From: Maritimibacter sp. DP1N21-5
Lineage (GTDB): Bacteria; Pseudomonadota; Alphaproteobacteria; Rhodobacterales; Rhodobacteraceae
Assembly: GCF_019218295.1 (NCBI RefSeq)
Contig: NZ_JAHUZF010000003.1
Location: forward strand, 372,001-436,000
Direction of reading: 5' to 3'
Length of the DNA stretch: 64,000 nucleotides
Part shown: piece by piece, positions 47,507-58,142 of the stretch
Position numbering within the stretch: the stretch's first letter is position 1
Layout of the letters: every line of letters begins with the position of its first letter
Notes under the pieces: model-generated
Told to the model about the DNA's origin: nothing
Database searches by the model: none
What the model saw: only the letters and a program-made list of their open reading frames with translations
Program-made: the position numbers and the translations under genes

Positions 47507-47908
47507 CTGCTGCCTGCCTCGGCTATGGGTGAGGCCGTCTGCTGCGGCCTTCTCTGGCGGCAATATCGCCGAAATCCTGACGTCAGGCAAGGTTTCGACG
47601 CTTCCTTGATCCGCAGGGCGGTGACTTGGGCAGAAACCGGCCGCCTTGGCGTTGACAAGGAAAACGACTCCCCATATACGGCGCGCACCCGGGCAATGGG
47701 ATACGTGTATCCAACCGCCCGTTTACAGATATGAAGTGGCCACGATCCGGGCCTTGTTGCCCCGATCCTCTGATTATCCACCGCGTCGCCCCGGCTGATT
47801 GGGGCGGGGGCGGTTCGTTGCGTTTTTTGGACGCGAAAGACGCAAGTCGACTGAAGCCGGGGCGCGCGCCCCATGAACATAGTGTTGCAACACGGGGAAC
47901 GAAGCCCA
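47507..47908. other. 402-base gap with the str-operon leader
   Basis: No credible gene is seen. It contains the rpsL promoter at 47652-47680, so about 220 bases are transcribed as leader. The minus-strand lipoprotein gene must have its promoter here too, but I cannot pick one. Confidence 0.5.
47652..47680 (+). promoter_or_regulatory. Promoter of rpsL-rpsG-fusA-tuf
   Basis: A consensus TTGACA (47652-47657) and TATACG (47675-47680) are exactly 17 bases apart. This is the strongest promoter match in the window. It may also read on into the S10 genes, since no clear terminator lies after tuf2. Confidence 0.8.
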
Positions 47909-48280
47909 ATGCCCACGATCCAACAGCTGATCCGCAAGCCGCGTCAGCCCAAAGTCAAACGCTCCAAGTCTCAGCACCTGGAATCCTGCCCGCAGAAGCG
48001 TGGCGTCTGCACGCGCGTCTACACCACGACGCCGAAGAAGCCGAACTCCGCTATGCGTAAAGTCGCCAAGGTCCGTCTGACCAACGGCTACGAAGTCATC
48101 AGCTACATCCCGGGTGAGAGCCATAACCTTCAGGAACACTCCGTGGTTCTGATCCGTGGCGGCCGGGTGAAGGACCTTCCGGGTGTCCGCTACCACATCC
48201 TGCGCGGTGTGCTCGATACCCAGGGCGTCAAAGACCGTAAGCAGCGTCGTTCGAAGTACGGCGCGAAGCGTCCGAAATAA
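47909..48280 (+). CDS. rpsL: 30S ribosomal protein S12
   Basis: A 123-residue decoding-centre protein. [15 protein letters not shown] opens it; the streptomycin-related lysines are in TTPKKPNSA and [12 protein letters not shown] and are wild type. I chose the ATG at 47909, which gives the family N-terminus; an in-frame upstream ATG would add twelve residues. It is first in the str operon. Confidence 0.98.
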   Translation: MPTIQQLIRKPRQPKVKRSKSQHLESCPQKRGVCTRVYTTTPKKPNSAMRKVAKVRLTNGYEVISYIPGESHNLQEHSVVLIRGGRVKDLPGVRYHILRGVLDTQGVKDRKQRRSKYGAKRPK

Positions 48281-48292
48281 GGAGAGAGCGGA

Positions 48293-48763
48293 ATGTCCCG
48301 TCGTCACGCCGCTGAGAAGCGCGAAATTCTTCCTGACGCCAAGTATGGCGACAAGGTTCTGACCAAGTTCATGAACAACCTCATGATCGATGGCAAAAAG
48401 TCGGTCGCCGAGAAGATCGTCTACAATGCCCTCGACCGCGTCGAGAACAAGGTCAAGCGCGCGCCCGTGGAAATCTTCCACGAAGCGCTCGACAACATCA
48501 AACCCTCCGTCGAAGTGCGCTCGCGCCGCGTCGGTGGTGCGACCTATCAGGTTCCGGTCGAAGTGCGCCCCGAGCGCCGTGAGGCCCTTGCGATCCGCTG
48601 GCTCATCAACGCCTCGCGCGCCCGCAACGAGAACACGATGGAAGAGCGTCTCGCCGGCGAACTGCTCGATGCAGTGAACGGCCGCGGCACCGCCGTGAAA
48701 AAGCGCGAAGACACCCACAAGATGGCCGACGCCAACCGCGCGTTCAGCCATTACCGCTGGTAA
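48293..48763 (+). CDS. rpsG: 30S ribosomal protein S7
   Basis: A 156-residue protein that nucleates assembly of the small-subunit head. [42 protein letters not shown] and [14 protein letters not shown] are typical, with [10 protein letters not shown] at the end. In E. coli it also represses its own operon by binding the rpsL-rpsG gap, but here that gap is only 12 bases, so the E. coli site cannot be kept. Confidence 0.98.
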   Translation: MSRRHAAEKREILPDAKYGDKVLTKFMNNLMIDGKKSVAEKIVYNALDRVENKVKRAPVEIFHEALDNIKPSVEVRSRRVGGATYQVPVEVRPERREALAIRWLINASRARNENTMEERLAGELLDAVNGRGTAVKKREDTHKMADANRAFSHYRW

Positions 48764-48786
48764 CCAGAGACTTACGAGGCCCTACA

Positions 48787-50910
48787 ATGGCACGCGACTA
48801 TCCCCTGACGCGCTACCGGAACTTCGGGATCATGGCCCACATCGATGCGGGCAAGACCACGACGACCGAGCGCATCCTCTACTACACCGGCAAGTCCCAC
48901 AAGATCGGCGAAGTCCACGACGGCGCCGCCACGATGGACTGGATGGAGCAAGAGCAGGAACGGGGGATCACCATCACCTCGGCTGCGACCACGACCTTCT
49001 GGCAGTGGCAGGAAGATCCGACCGCCGAAGGCACGTCGGACACCAAGGTGCGCTTCAACATCATCGACACCCCCGGCCACGTTGACTTCACCATCGAAGT
49101 CGAACGCTCGCTCGCGGTTCTCGACGGCGCGGTCGCGCTGCTCGACGCGAACGCCGGTGTGGAGCCGCAGACGGAAACCGTGTGGCGTCAGGCTGACCGC
49201 TACAAGGTTCCGCGCATGGTCTTCGTCAACAAGATGGACAAGATCGGCGCCGACTTCTTCAACTGCGTGAAGATGATCAAGGACCGCACCGGTGCGATCC
49301 CGGTTCCGGTGAACTTCCCGATCGGCGCGGAAGACAAGCTGGAAGGCATCGTCGACCTCGTGACCATGGAAGAATGGGTGTGGCAGGGTGAAGACCTTGG
49401 TGCCTCCTGGGTGCGTCAGCCGATCCGTGACGACCTGGCCGACACCGCTGCCGAATGGCGCGCGCACCTCATCGAGCACGCCGTCGAGCAAGACGACGAC
49501 GCGATGATGGAATACCTCGAAGGCAACGAACCCGACGTGCCGACCCTGCGGAAACTGATCCGCAAGGGCACGCTGTCGCTGTCCTTCGTGCCGGTCCTCG
49601 GCGGCTCCGCGTTCAAGAACAAGGGCGTTCAGCCCCTGCTCAACGCCGTTGTCGATTTCCTGCCCTCGCCGCTCGACGTGCCGGCCTACATGGGCTTCAA
49701 ACCGGGTGACGAAACGGAAGAGCGTAACATCGCGCGGTCTGCCGACGACGCACAGCCTTTCTCGGGCCTCGCGTTCAAGATCATGAACGACCCCTTCATG
49801 GGCACATTGACTTTCACCCGCATCTACTCGGGCGTGATCAACAAGGGCGACCAGCTCCTGAACTCGACCAAAGGCAAGAAAGAGCGCATCGGCCGTATGG
49901 TGATGATGCACTCCAACAAGCAGGAAGAGATCACGGAAGCCTTCGCCGGCGACATCATCGCGCTCGCGGGTCTCAAGGACACCACGACCGGTGACACGCT
50001 CTGCGCGACCTCGGATCCGGTGGTCCTCGAAACGATGACCTTCCCCGATCCGGTGATCGAGATCGCTGTCGAGCCGAAGACCAAGGGCGACCAGGAGAAG
50101 ATGTCCATGGGCCTCGCGCGGCTTGCCGCCGAAGACCCGTCCTTCCGCGTCGAAACCGACATCGAGTCGGGCCAGACCATCATGAAGGGCATGGGCGAAC
50201 TTCACCTCGACATCCTCGTTGACCGCCTCAAGCGCGAGTTCAAGGTGGAAGCCAACATCGGTGCCCCGCAGGTGGCCTACCGCGAGACCATCGGTCACGC
50301 CGTGGAACACACCTACACCCACAAGAAACAGTCGGGTGGTTCGGGTCAGTACGCCGAGGTCAAACTGGAAATCTCGCCGACCGAGCCGGGCGAAGGCTAC
50401 ACCTTCGAAAGCCGCATCGTCGGTGGCGCGGTGCCGAAGGAATACATCCCCGGCGTCGAAAAGGGCATCAAGTCGGTCATGGACTCCGGTCCGCTCGCCG
50501 GCTTCCCGGTCATCGACTTCAAGGTCGCGCTGATCGACGGCAAGTTCCACGACGTGGACTCCTCGGTCCTCGCCTTCGAAATCGCGGCGCGGATGTGCAT
50601 GCGTGAAGGTCTCAAAAAGGCCGGCGCGAAGCTCCTCGAGCCGATGATGAAGGTCGAAGTCGTGACGCCCGAGGATTACACCGGTGGCATCATCGGCGAC
50701 CTCACCTCCCGTCGCGGGCAGGTGTCGGGGCAGGAACCGCGCGGCAACGCCATCGCGATCAATGCCTTCGTGCCGCTGGCCAACATGTTCGGCTACATCA
50801 ACACCCTGCGCTCCATGTCCTCGGGACGTGCGCAGTTCACGATGCAGTTCGCGCACTACGAGCCGGTTCCGCAGAACATCTCGGACGAGATCCAGAAGAA
50901 ATACGCATAA
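48787..50910 (+). CDS. fusA: Elongation factor G
   Basis: A 707-residue translocation GTPase. The P-loop [15 protein letters not shown] is near residues 16-30, [16 protein letters not shown] and NKMDK follow, and domains II-V are complete, ending with [32 protein letters not shown] lies before the ATG. It is 23 bases after rpsG. A hairpin cluster separates it from tuf2. Confidence 0.99.
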   Translation: MARDYPLTRYRNFGIMAHIDAGKTTTTERILYYTGKSHKIGEVHDGAATMDWMEQEQERGITITSAATTTFWQWQEDPTAEGTSDTKVRFNIIDTPGHVDFTIEVERSLAVLDGAVALLDANAGVEPQTETVWRQADRYKVPRMVFVNKMDKIGADFFNCVKMIKDRTGAIPVPVNFPIGAEDKLEGIVDLVTMEEWVWQGEDLGASWVRQPIRDDLADTAAEWRAHLIEHAVEQDDDAMMEYLEGNEPDVPTLRKLIRKGTLSLSFVPVLGGSAFKNKGVQPLLNAVVDFLPSPLDVPAYMGFKPGDETEERNIARSADDAQPFSGLAFKIMNDPFMGTLTFTRIYSGVINKGDQLLNSTKGKKERIGRMVMMHSNKQEEITEAFAGDIIALAGLKDTTTGDTLCATSDPVVLETMTFPDPVIEIAVEPKTKGDQEKMSMGLARLAAEDPSFRVETDIESGQTIMKGMGELHLDILVDRLKREFKVEANIGAPQVAYRETIGHAVEHTYTHKKQSGGSGQYAEVKLEISPTEPGEGYTFESRIVGGAVPKEYIPGVEKGIKSVMDSGPLAGFPVIDFKVALIDGKFHDVDSSVLAFEIAARMCMREGLKKAGAKLLEPMMKVEVVTPEDYTGGIIGDLTSRRGQVSGQEPRGNAIAINAFVPLANMFGYINTLRSMSSGRAQFTMQFAHYEPVPQNISDEIQKKYA

Positions 50911-50915
50911 GCAGC

Positions 50916-50967
50916 GGTGCGGGGAGCACCCCGCACCCTACCACCGTAGGGTGGGCCTCGGCCCACC
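50916..50967 (+). promoter_or_regulatory. Three overlapping hairpins between fusA and tuf2
   Basis: GGTGCGGGG-agca-CCCCGCACC (50916-50937), CCCTAC-cacc-GTAGGG (50936-50951) and GGTGGGC-ctcg-GCCCACC (50950-50967) share two bases at each junction, so the middle one competes with both others. None has a T run. They may be RNase targets or a switch that lets tuf exceed fusA. Confidence 0.6.
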
Positions 50968-50988
50968 GCCAAAGAACAGGAGGCCATT

Positions 50989-52164
<1,176 letters not shown>

Positions 52165-52230
52165 TAACTGGGTTCGACGAGGCCCCCCGGAATGAGCCGG
52201 GGGCCCTCCTCTCAACTGAAAGGAATGACT

Positions 52231-52545
52231 ATGGCCGCTCAAAGCCAGAACATCCGGATCCGCCTCAAGGCGTTCGACTACCGCGTGCTGGATGCCAGCA
52301 CCGCGGAGATCGTTTCGACCGCGAAGCGCACCGGTGCAACCGTTCGTGGGCCGATCCCGCTCCCGAACAAGATCGAGAAGTTCACGGTTCTCCGTGGGCC
52401 GCACATCGACAAGAAATCGCGCGACCAGTTCGAGATCCGCACGCACAAGCGTCTGCTCGACATCGTGGACCCGACGCCCCAGACCGTGGACGCGCTGATG
52501 AAGCTCGACCTCGCCGCTGGCGTCGACGTTCAGATTTCGGTCTAA
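52231..52545 (+). CDS. rpsJ: 30S ribosomal protein S10 (NusE)
   Basis: A 104-residue protein of the small-subunit head that also acts as NusE, the partner of NusG and NusB in antitermination. [35 protein letters not shown] and [13 protein letters not shown] are typical. I chose the ATG at 52231, six bases after AAAGGA; an ATG two codons earlier abuts that site. It begins the S10 block. Confidence 0.97.
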   Translation: MAAQSQNIRIRLKAFDYRVLDASTAEIVSTAKRTGATVRGPIPLPNKIEKFTVLRGPHIDKKSRDQFEIRTHKRLLDIVDPTPQTVDALMKLDLAAGVDVQISV

Positions 52546-52557
52546 GGAGGGCATGAC

Positions 52558-53430
52558 ATGATGCGCTCTGGCGTAATCGCGAAAAAGGTCGGCATGACCC
52601 GTCTCTTCATGGAAGACGGCAAGCAGATCCCCGTCACCGTTCTTCAGCTCGACGGCCTTCAGGTCGTTGCGCAGCGCACCGCGGAAAAGGACGGCTACAC
52701 CGCCGTTCAACTCGGCGCCGGCTCGGCGAAAGCCAAGCGGACGTCGCAGGCGATGCGTGGCGTGTTCTCGGCGGCCAACGTGGCCCCGAAACGCAAGCTG
52801 GCCGAGTTCCGCGTGGACCCCGAGAACCTCATCGAAGTTGGCGAGGAAATCACCGCGAACCACTACTTCGAAGGTCAGTTCGTCGACGTGTCCGGCACCT
52901 CGATCGGTAAAGGTTTTGCCGGTGCGATGAAGCGGCACAACTTCGGCGGCCTGCGTGCCTCGCACGGCGTCTCGATCTCTCACCGTTCGCATGGTTCGAC
53001 CGGTCAGTGTCAGGACCCGGGCAAGGTCTTCAAAGGCAAGAAGATGGCCGGTCACATGGGCGCTGTCCGCGTGACCACGCAGAACCTTCAAGTCGTTCGG
53101 ACCGACGCTGACCGTGGCCTGATCATGGTCAAGGGCGCCGTCCCGGGCAACAAGGGTGGCTGGGTCACCATCAAGGACGCCGTCAAGAAGCCGGTTCCCG
53201 AGAACGTGATTCTCCCCGCCGCCCTGGCGTCTGCCGCCAAGGAAGCCCAGCGTCTGGCTGAAGAAGCTGCCGCCGCTGCCGCCGCCGAGGCCGAAGCCGA
53301 AGCCAAGCGTCTGGCCGAAGAAGCCGCCGCCGCGGAAGAGGCTGCGCTGAAGGAAGCGGAAGCCGACATTGCTGCCGACAAAGCTGATGATGCTGGTTCG
53401 GACGCTGAGAAGAAGGAAGGCGACGAATGA
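52558..53430 (+). CDS. rplC: 50S ribosomal protein L3 with long C-terminal tail
   Basis: A 290-residue form of L3, which helps shape the peptidyl-transferase centre; most L3 proteins have 205-240 residues. The core ends near residue 222 ([12 protein letters not shown]). Residues 223-290 are an Ala/Glu/Lys-rich tail with [12 protein letters not shown] and [12 protein letters not shown], likely helical. The glutamine that PrmB methylates is in the region [28 protein letters not shown] lies before two adjacent ATGs (52558 and 52561). Such tails occur in Rhodobacteraceae. Confidence 0.96.
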   Translation: MMRSGVIAKKVGMTRLFMEDGKQIPVTVLQLDGLQVVAQRTAEKDGYTAVQLGAGSAKAKRTSQAMRGVFSAANVAPKRKLAEFRVDPENLIEVGEEITANHYFEGQFVDVSGTSIGKGFAGAMKRHNFGGLRASHGVSISHRSHGSTGQCQDPGKVFKGKKMAGHMGAVRVTTQNLQVVRTDADRGLIMVKGAVPGNKGGWVTIKDAVKKPVPENVILPAALASAAKEAQRLAEEAAAAAAAEAEAEAKRLAEEAAAAEEAALKEAEADIAADKADDAGSDAEKKEGDE

Positions 53431-54044
53431 AACTCGACGTGATCAAACTCGACGGCGGCAAAGCCGGCTCGATCGATCTCGGCGACGAGATCTTCGGTCT
53501 GGAACCGCGCGCCGATATCCTGCACCGCGTTGTCCGTTGGCAGCGCAACAAGGCGCAGGCCGGCACCCATGCGACGCTTGGCCGTTCGGACGTGTCCTAC
53601 TCGACCAAGAAGATCTATCGCCAGAAGGGCACCGGCGGCGCACGCCACGGCTCCCGCAAGGCGCCGATCTTCCGCAAGGGTGGCGTCTACAAAGGCCCGA
53701 CCCCGCGGTCGCACGAGCATGACCTGCCGAAGAAATTCCGCAAGCTCGGTCTCAAGCACGCTCTCTCCGCCAAGGTGAAAGAGGGCTCGCTGGTGATCAT
53801 CGACACCGCGGAAGCCGATGGCAAAACCGCCGCGCTGGCAAAACAGGTCAAGAACCTGGGCTGGAAGCGCGCGCTGATCATCGACGGTGCCACCGTGAAC
53901 GAAGGGTTCGCCAAGGCCGCGCGCAACATCGAAGGTCTCGATGTTCTGCCGTCGATGGGTGCGAACGTTTATGACATCCTCAAGCGTGACACTCTCGTGC
54001 TCACCAAGGCGGCTGTCGAAGCTCTGGAGGCTCGTCTGAAATGA
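53427..54044 (+). CDS. rplD: 50S ribosomal protein L4
   Basis: A 205-residue protein that lines the exit tunnel. [22 protein letters not shown] and [22 protein letters not shown] form the extended loop; the C-terminal part is normal. In E. coli it represses the S10 operon. It overlaps rplC by four bases (ATGA) and rplW by four bases. Confidence 0.97.
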   Translation: MKLDVIKLDGGKAGSIDLGDEIFGLEPRADILHRVVRWQRNKAQAGTHATLGRSDVSYSTKKIYRQKGTGGARHGSRKAPIFRKGGVYKGPTPRSHEHDLPKKFRKLGLKHALSAKVKEGSLVIIDTAEADGKTAALAKQVKNLGWKRALIIDGATVNEGFAKAARNIEGLDVLPSMGANVYDILKRDTLVLTKAAVEALEARLK

Positions 54045-54337
54045 CCGATAAAGCCGCACTCTACGACGTGATCCGCAAGCCGATCATCACCGAGAAATCC
54101 ACGATGGCCTCCGAGGCCAACGCCGTGGTGTTCGAAGTGTCGATCGACGCGAACAAGCCGCTGATCAAGGAAGCTGTCGAAACGCTCTTCGGCGTCAAGG
54201 TGAAGGCCGTGAACACGACCGTCACCAAAGGCAAGGTGAAGCGCTTCCGTGGCAAGATCGGGACGCGCAAGGACGTCAAGAAAGCCTATGTCACCCTCGA
54301 AGAGGGCAACACGATCGACGTGTCGACCGGGTTGTAA
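54041..54337 (+). CDS. rplW: 50S ribosomal protein L23
   Basis: A 98-residue protein at the tunnel exit, where it binds trigger factor and the signal recognition particle. [20 protein letters not shown] and [19 protein letters not shown] are typical. It overlaps rplD by four bases. In most bacteria rplB follows directly; here a hairpin and five accessory genes intervene, with rplB starting at 57297. Confidence 0.97.
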   Translation: MTDKAALYDVIRKPIITEKSTMASEANAVVFEVSIDANKPLIKEAVETLFGVKVKAVNTTVTKGKVKRFRGKIGTRKDVKKAYVTLEEGNTIDVSTGL

Positions 54338-54372
54338 GGCTGTCACGCGGTCTCGCGTGATCCTGATGCACG

Positions 54373-54402
54373 AAGGGCCCCCGGAGCGATCCGGGGGCCC
54401 TT
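54373..54402. terminator. Hairpin after rplW
   Basis: A 12-bp stem (54373-54384 with 54391-54402) around AGCGAT. The T run is short (TTT then TGATCTTG), so it may only partly stop transcription. It also lies after the convergent SRPBCC gene. Confidence 0.75.
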
Positions 54403-54442
54403 TGATCTTGTTGGTCTGTTTCGGTGAACGGGCGCGTGGCCC

Positions 54443-54862
54443 CTAGCTGCCTTCCACGCGCCGCTTGTAGTTGTCGAGGATCGCCTGCCAGCCGTCGCGC
54501 TGCATCTCGGTCGAATTCTCCGACTCCGCGTCGAAGACGGTGTTCACTTCGGTCTTTCCTGCGCCCAGATCGGTGAAGCTCGTGGTCACCGCGCGGCCGT
54601 CCTCCATCACATAGGTCATGGATTTCCCCGGCTCGAGGTCGGTGTAGGTGCCTTCGAAGTCGAAACCGAAGCTGCCGTCCTTCGCCTCCATTCGGGACTT
54701 GAGCTTGCCGCCGACGCGTAGATCGTTCTCGGCGGAGGGGCAGCACCAGTCGTCGGAGGCGAAGTTCCAACGCGTGATGTGGTCGGGGTCGGTATAGACC
54801 TCCCACGCCCGGTCGATGGGTGCGTCAAGCGTGGCGTTGATGCTTATTTTCTCGAATGCCAT
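54443..54862 (-). CDS. SRPBCC (AHSA1-type) protein 1
   Basis: A 139-residue START-like fold protein: ISINATLDAPIDRAWEVYTDPDHITRWNFAS, then GGKLKSRMEAKDGSFGFDFEGTY and the closing WQAILDNYKRRVE. Such proteins bind hydrophobic ligands in a cavity; the ligand is unknown. It lies 11 bases after a second SRPBCC gene and an ArsR-type gene, the common ArsR-SRPBCC unit. Confidence 0.85.
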   Translation of the reverse strand: MAFEKISINATLDAPIDRAWEVYTDPDHITRWNFASDDWCCPSAENDLRVGGKLKSRMEAKDGSFGFDFEGTYTDLEPGKSMTYVMEDGRAVTTSFTDLGAGKTEVNTVFDAESENSTEMQRDGWQAILDNYKRRVEGS

Positions 54863-54873
54863 GTGTGGTCCTC

Positions 54874-55377
54874 CTACTTGGTCAACGCGGCAAGCGTTTC
54901 ATCGAGTTTCTCAAAGGTGCTGGCGATGCCTTCTTCCATACCCATGTCGATCACAGTCTGGAGCGCCTCGGGCGAACCGTAGTCGATCACGTTTTCGACC
55001 CGCGTGCCTGCACCCTCGTCCGAAAACCGGGTGGACCACTGCGAAATCGGCATCTCTTCGTTCGGGGCGCCGGTTTCGTCCGTGAAGGCGTCCGTGGTCG
55101 TGTATCCCGTCGTTGGCGTAATCGTCTTGTAATCGGTGCGGCCCCAGTAGTGGGTGCCGTCCTCGTCGATCATCGCATAGTGCCAATGTCCGCCCTCGCG
55201 AAATTCCATGCTCTTGGTCATGGTGGACAACGGCTTCGGCGCAAACCATTTGTCGAGCAGCTCGGACTTGGTGTGGCAATCCCAGACGACGTCGCGTCTG
55301 GCGGCGAAGTCGCGGCGCACCGTGAGGACCCCGGTCGTCATGTCGCCAGAGAATTGAAAGCGCAGATCAGGTTTCAT
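54874..55377 (-). CDS. SRPBCC (AHSA1-type) protein 2
   Basis: A 167-residue START-like protein. VLTVRRDFAARRDVVWDCHTKSELLDKWFAP and the closing ALQTVIDMGMEEGIASTFEKLDETLAALT fit the family, with longer loops than its neighbour; the two are only distantly similar. I chose the ATG at 55377, eight bases after GGAGA; it overlaps the end of the ArsR-type gene by 11 bases, so translation is coupled. Confidence 0.83.
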   Translation of the reverse strand: MKPDLRFQFSGDMTTGVLTVRRDFAARRDVVWDCHTKSELLDKWFAPKPLSTMTKSMEFREGGHWHYAMIDEDGTHYWGRTDYKTITPTTGYTTTDAFTDETGAPNEEMPISQWSTRFSDEGAGTRVENVIDYGSPEALQTVIDMGMEEGIASTFEKLDETLAALTK

Positions 55378-55711
55378 CGTCATCTTCTCCAAGTGATGCC
55401 AGAAGTTCGTCGAGGCCTTCGTATCGCCCCGACCAGAAGGCCCGCTGCTCCTCGAACCAACGCTCGGCGGAGGCGAGAGTTTCCGACTGGATCCGGCAGG
55501 TCCGGGTCCGGCCATTTTTCTCCGAGGCGACAAGGCCCGCGTCCTGCAGCACGCCCAGGTGCTTCATGAAGGCGGGGAGCCCCATGTCGAAGGGTGCCGC
55601 CAGGTCGCTGACCGTGGCGTCGCCCTTCACGAGCCGCTGCACGACCGCCCGGCGCGTGGGATCGCCGAGAGCGTGGAAGACGGCGTCGAGTTCTTCGGAT
55701 TTGTTTTCCAT
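55367..55711 (-). CDS. ArsR-family regulator of the SRPBCC operon
   Basis: A 114-residue winged-helix protein: LDAVFHALGDPTRRAVVQRLVKGDATVSDLAAPF, LPAFMKHLGVLQDAGLVASEKNGRTRTCRI. No metal-binding cysteine pair is seen. It is first in an operon with two SRPBCC genes, a frequent pairing in which the regulator represses the operon. The ATG at 55711 has no ribosome site, and its promoter (55720-55748) would start the mRNA within a few bases of it. Confidence 0.88.
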   Translation of the reverse strand: MENKSEELDAVFHALGDPTRRAVVQRLVKGDATVSDLAAPFDMGLPAFMKHLGVLQDAGLVASEKNGRTRTCRIQSETLASAERWFEEQRAFWSGRYEGLDELLASLGEDDDET

Positions 55712-55716
55712 ATGGC

Positions 55717-55759
55717 GAAGTATCATGCGAGTCGGATACTTCTGTCAATGGTGAAGTAT
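55717..55759 (-). promoter_or_regulatory. ArsR operon promoter with three operator half-sites
   Basis: On the minus strand a consensus TTGACA (55743-55748) and TGATAC (55720-55725) are 17 bases apart. GAAGTAT (55717-55723) and ATACTTC (55736-55742) are inverted copies that cover the -10 and spacer; a third copy, GAAGTAT, is at 55753-55759. A bound ArsR-type dimer would block the promoter. Confidence 0.75.
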
Positions 55760-55884
55760 TGCGCAGGATAAGTGAGCGGGAAGGCGCGAAGGGAATTCCT
55801 CAAGAAATTTTGGGTTGTAAGTGGAACCCCATGGGTCCTTATGGTTTGTGTTCGACACCCAAGCCAAGCCAAGTGAGTCTGCCA

Positions 55885-56655
55885 ATGTTGACCCGTCGCC
55901 ATTTCATCATGACCTCCACGGCCCTGTTCTCGGCCCCCATCGCCTATGCGCAGGATGAGGCAGACGCGCCGATCACCATGGAAGAGATCGACGGTGCCCT
56001 GGCGGAAGAACCAATGGCGCAGGTCCCGAACGAAACGGAACCCGCCGCGCCGGCTGGACAAAGCCCGGTGTCCAACCCCGGCAACTGGGATCGCTGGGAT
56101 GCGCAGGTGACACCGGCGGGCTACGATCCTGCCACGTCGAACCCCTGGGGCCTGCCGACGCGTTTCCTGCCACGCCGGGTCGAGGCCAACCCGGGCCTGA
56201 CCCCCGGCGATCTGCACGTGGATGCCGTGGCGCGCTATCTTTACCACATCGAACCCGGCGGCGGCACGGCGATGCGCTACGGCGTCGCCATCGCGCGCGG
56301 CAATCTTTATGAGCCGGGCACCTACCGGATCGGACGCAAGGCGAAGTGGCCGACCTGGACCCCGACGCAGGCGATGATCCGACGTGATCCGCAGCTCTAC
56401 GCGGGCAAGGAGAACGGCGTGAACGGCGGACCGACCAACCCGCTCGGCTCGCGGGCCTTCTATCTCTACCAAGGCAGCCGCGACACCTATCTGCGCATCC
56501 ACGGTTCACCGGCGCCGAAGTCCATCGGCGGGCGGGCAAGCTCGGGCTGCGTGCGCATGGTGATGGCCCATATCAACGACCTCTACCCAAACGTCTCCAC
56601 CGGCTCGATGGCGATCCTCTATCCGCCGGAAGACATGCTCGGCTCGGCGAGCTGA
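55885..56655 (+). CDS. L,D-transpeptidase (YkuD family)
   Basis: A 256-residue exported enzyme that cross-links peptidoglycan or attaches proteins to it. The N-terminus has a twin-arginine-type signal (RRHFIMTSTALFSAPIAYA). The catalytic site is visible: H206 in LRIHGSPAPKSIGGRASSG and C222 in SGCVRM. A Pro-rich linker precedes the domain. I chose the ATG at 55885, just before the signal; longer readings add an unlikely segment. It lies alone on the plus strand within the S10 split. Confidence 0.92.
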   Translation: MLTRRHFIMTSTALFSAPIAYAQDEADAPITMEEIDGALAEEPMAQVPNETEPAAPAGQSPVSNPGNWDRWDAQVTPAGYDPATSNPWGLPTRFLPRRVEANPGLTPGDLHVDAVARYLYHIEPGGGTAMRYGVAIARGNLYEPGTYRIGRKAKWPTWTPTQAMIRRDPQLYAGKENGVNGGPTNPLGSRAFYLYQGSRDTYLRIHGSPAPKSIGGRASSGCVRMVMAHINDLYPNVSTGSMAILYPPEDMLGSAS

Positions 56656-56674
56656 CCAGGTCTGCGGTCGCGGC

Positions 56675-56965
56675 TCAGTTCGCGACCGCGATATCCTCGG
56701 GCGCGCGGGCGCAGATTGGACGGCCGTCGATCGTGCGCAGCGGCAGATAGGTCGACTCGACCGGGCCGCGGTGCAGGTAGGAATAGCACCCCGTCACCTC
56801 GTCCAGCCGCGCCGAGTTCACATCCTGATAGGGCGCGGCGAGGGAGAGCACGTTTTCGGGCAGTCCGCCCGGGGTCGTTGCCCCGGGCTGGGTGGCGGTC
56901 ATCGTTCCGGTTTCACAGGCCGCAAGGACGAGGGGCAGGGCGGCGAGGGCGAGAATGGGTCTCAT
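56675..56965 (-). CDS. Small putative lipoprotein
   Basis: A 96-residue protein with a signal peptide and lipobox (LAAC). The mature part has a Thr/Pro/Gly linker, then VTGCYSYLHRGPVESTYLPLRTIDGRPICAR with two cysteines that could pair. I do not recognise a family. It is convergent with the L,D-transpeptidase gene and divergent from the rplB promoter; both may act at the cell envelope. Confidence 0.7.
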   Translation of the reverse strand: MRPILALAALPLVLAACETGTMTATQPGATTPGGLPENVLSLAAPYQDVNSARLDEVTGCYSYLHRGPVESTYLPLRTIDGRPICARAPEDIAVAN

Positions 56966-57110
56966 GTTCTTTGTCTTTCGCTTGGACGCGGTGTTCGGTG
57001 GCGAGCATGGGGGATGTGAGCGAGGAATGCCAGAGGGGGGCGAGGTCCGGGCATCGCGCGCCGGTTGCCGCCAAGGCCTGCAGATTCCAGCGGGCCCACG
57101 GGCTTTTCCC

Positions 57111-57296
57111 TAGACAGTCTGTGCCATCTCGCCTATAGCGCAACGGTCCAGTGGCCCCGGATTCGTTCCGGGGCCTCTGAGTTATTGAATTCGGGCACCT
57201 GCGGACGCGTGACGTCGAGGGGCCTACACCCGGGTCGCAAGACCCATCACAGAGACTGGCGGGCCCAAACCCGCCGCAAAACGGAAGACAGAAAGC
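57111..57296 (+). promoter_or_regulatory. Promoter and structured leader of rplB operon
   Basis: TAGACA (57111-57116) and TATAGC (57134-57139) are 17 bases apart. Near the predicted RNA start lies an 8-bp hairpin GGCCCCGG/CCGGGGCC (57153-57175), and a 6-bp hairpin GGCGGG/CCCGCC (57258-57275) lies close to the rplB start. The 331-base gap 56966-57296 has no gene. The leader could carry a ribosomal-protein control site. Confidence 0.65.
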
Positions 57297-58139
57297 ATGG
57301 CACTCAAGTCGTATAAACCGACGACGCCGGGCCAGCGTGGGCTGGTTCTGATCGACCGTTCGGAGCTGTGGAAAGGACGTCCCGTCAAGTCCCTCACCGA
57401 GGGTCTGACCAAGTCGGGCGGCCGGAACAACACCGGACGGATCACCTCTCGCCGCCGCGGCGGTGGCGCGAAGCGTCTTTACCGCGTTGTCGATTTCAAA
57501 CGGAACAAGTTTGACATCGTCGCGACCGTCGAACGGATCGAATACGATCCCAACCGGACCGCCTTCATCGCCCTCATCCGCTATGAGGACGGCGAACAGG
57601 CCTATATCCTCGCGCCCCAGCGCCTTGGCGTTGGCGAAAAAGTGGTCGCGGGCAGCAAAGTCGACATCAAGCCGGGGAACGCGATGCCGTTCTCGGGCAT
57701 GCCGATCGGCACCATCGTTCACAACATCGAACTGAAGCCCGGCAAGGGTGGCCAGATGGCCCGCGCTGCCGGCACCTATGCCCAGTTCGTCGGTCGTGAT
57801 GGTGGCTACGCGCAGATCCGCCTCTCCTCGGGCGAGCTTCGCCTCGTGCGTCAGGAATGCATGGCCACCGTCGGTGCCGTGTCCAACCCCGACAACTCGA
57901 ACCAGAACCTCGGCAAAGCCGGTCGTGTCCGCCACATGGGCAAGCGTCCGTCGGTCCGCGGTGTCGCGATGAACCCGATCGACCACCCGCATGGTGGTGG
58001 TGAAGGCCGGACCTCTGGTGGTCGGACCCCGGTTACTCCGTGGGGCAAGGACACCAAGGGTAAGCGCACCCGCAACAAGAACAAGGCGTCGCAGAACCTC
58101 ATCATCCGTTCGCGTCACGCCAAGAAGAAGGGCCGTTAA
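57297..58139 (+). CDS. rplB: 50S ribosomal protein L2
   Basis: A 280-residue protein needed for subunit joining and peptidyl transfer. [20 protein letters not shown] and the C-terminal [19 protein letters not shown] with its key histidine are present. It restarts the S10 block after the accessory genes, with its own promoter. rpsS follows after three bases. Confidence 0.98.
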   Translation: MALKSYKPTTPGQRGLVLIDRSELWKGRPVKSLTEGLTKSGGRNNTGRITSRRRGGGAKRLYRVVDFKRNKFDIVATVERIEYDPNRTAFIALIRYEDGEQAYILAPQRLGVGEKVVAGSKVDIKPGNAMPFSGMPIGTIVHNIELKPGKGGQMARAAGTYAQFVGRDGGYAQIRLSSGELRLVRQECMATVGAVSNPDNSNQNLGKAGRVRHMGKRPSVRGVAMNPIDHPHGGGEGRTSGGRTPVTPWGKDTKGKRTRNKNKASQNLIIRSRHAKKKGR

Positions 58140-58142
58140 GAT

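Noticed and set aside
54338..57296. Mobile element inserted in the S10 operon
   Set aside because: No transposase, terminal repeats or target duplication; gene content and base use match the rest of the window.
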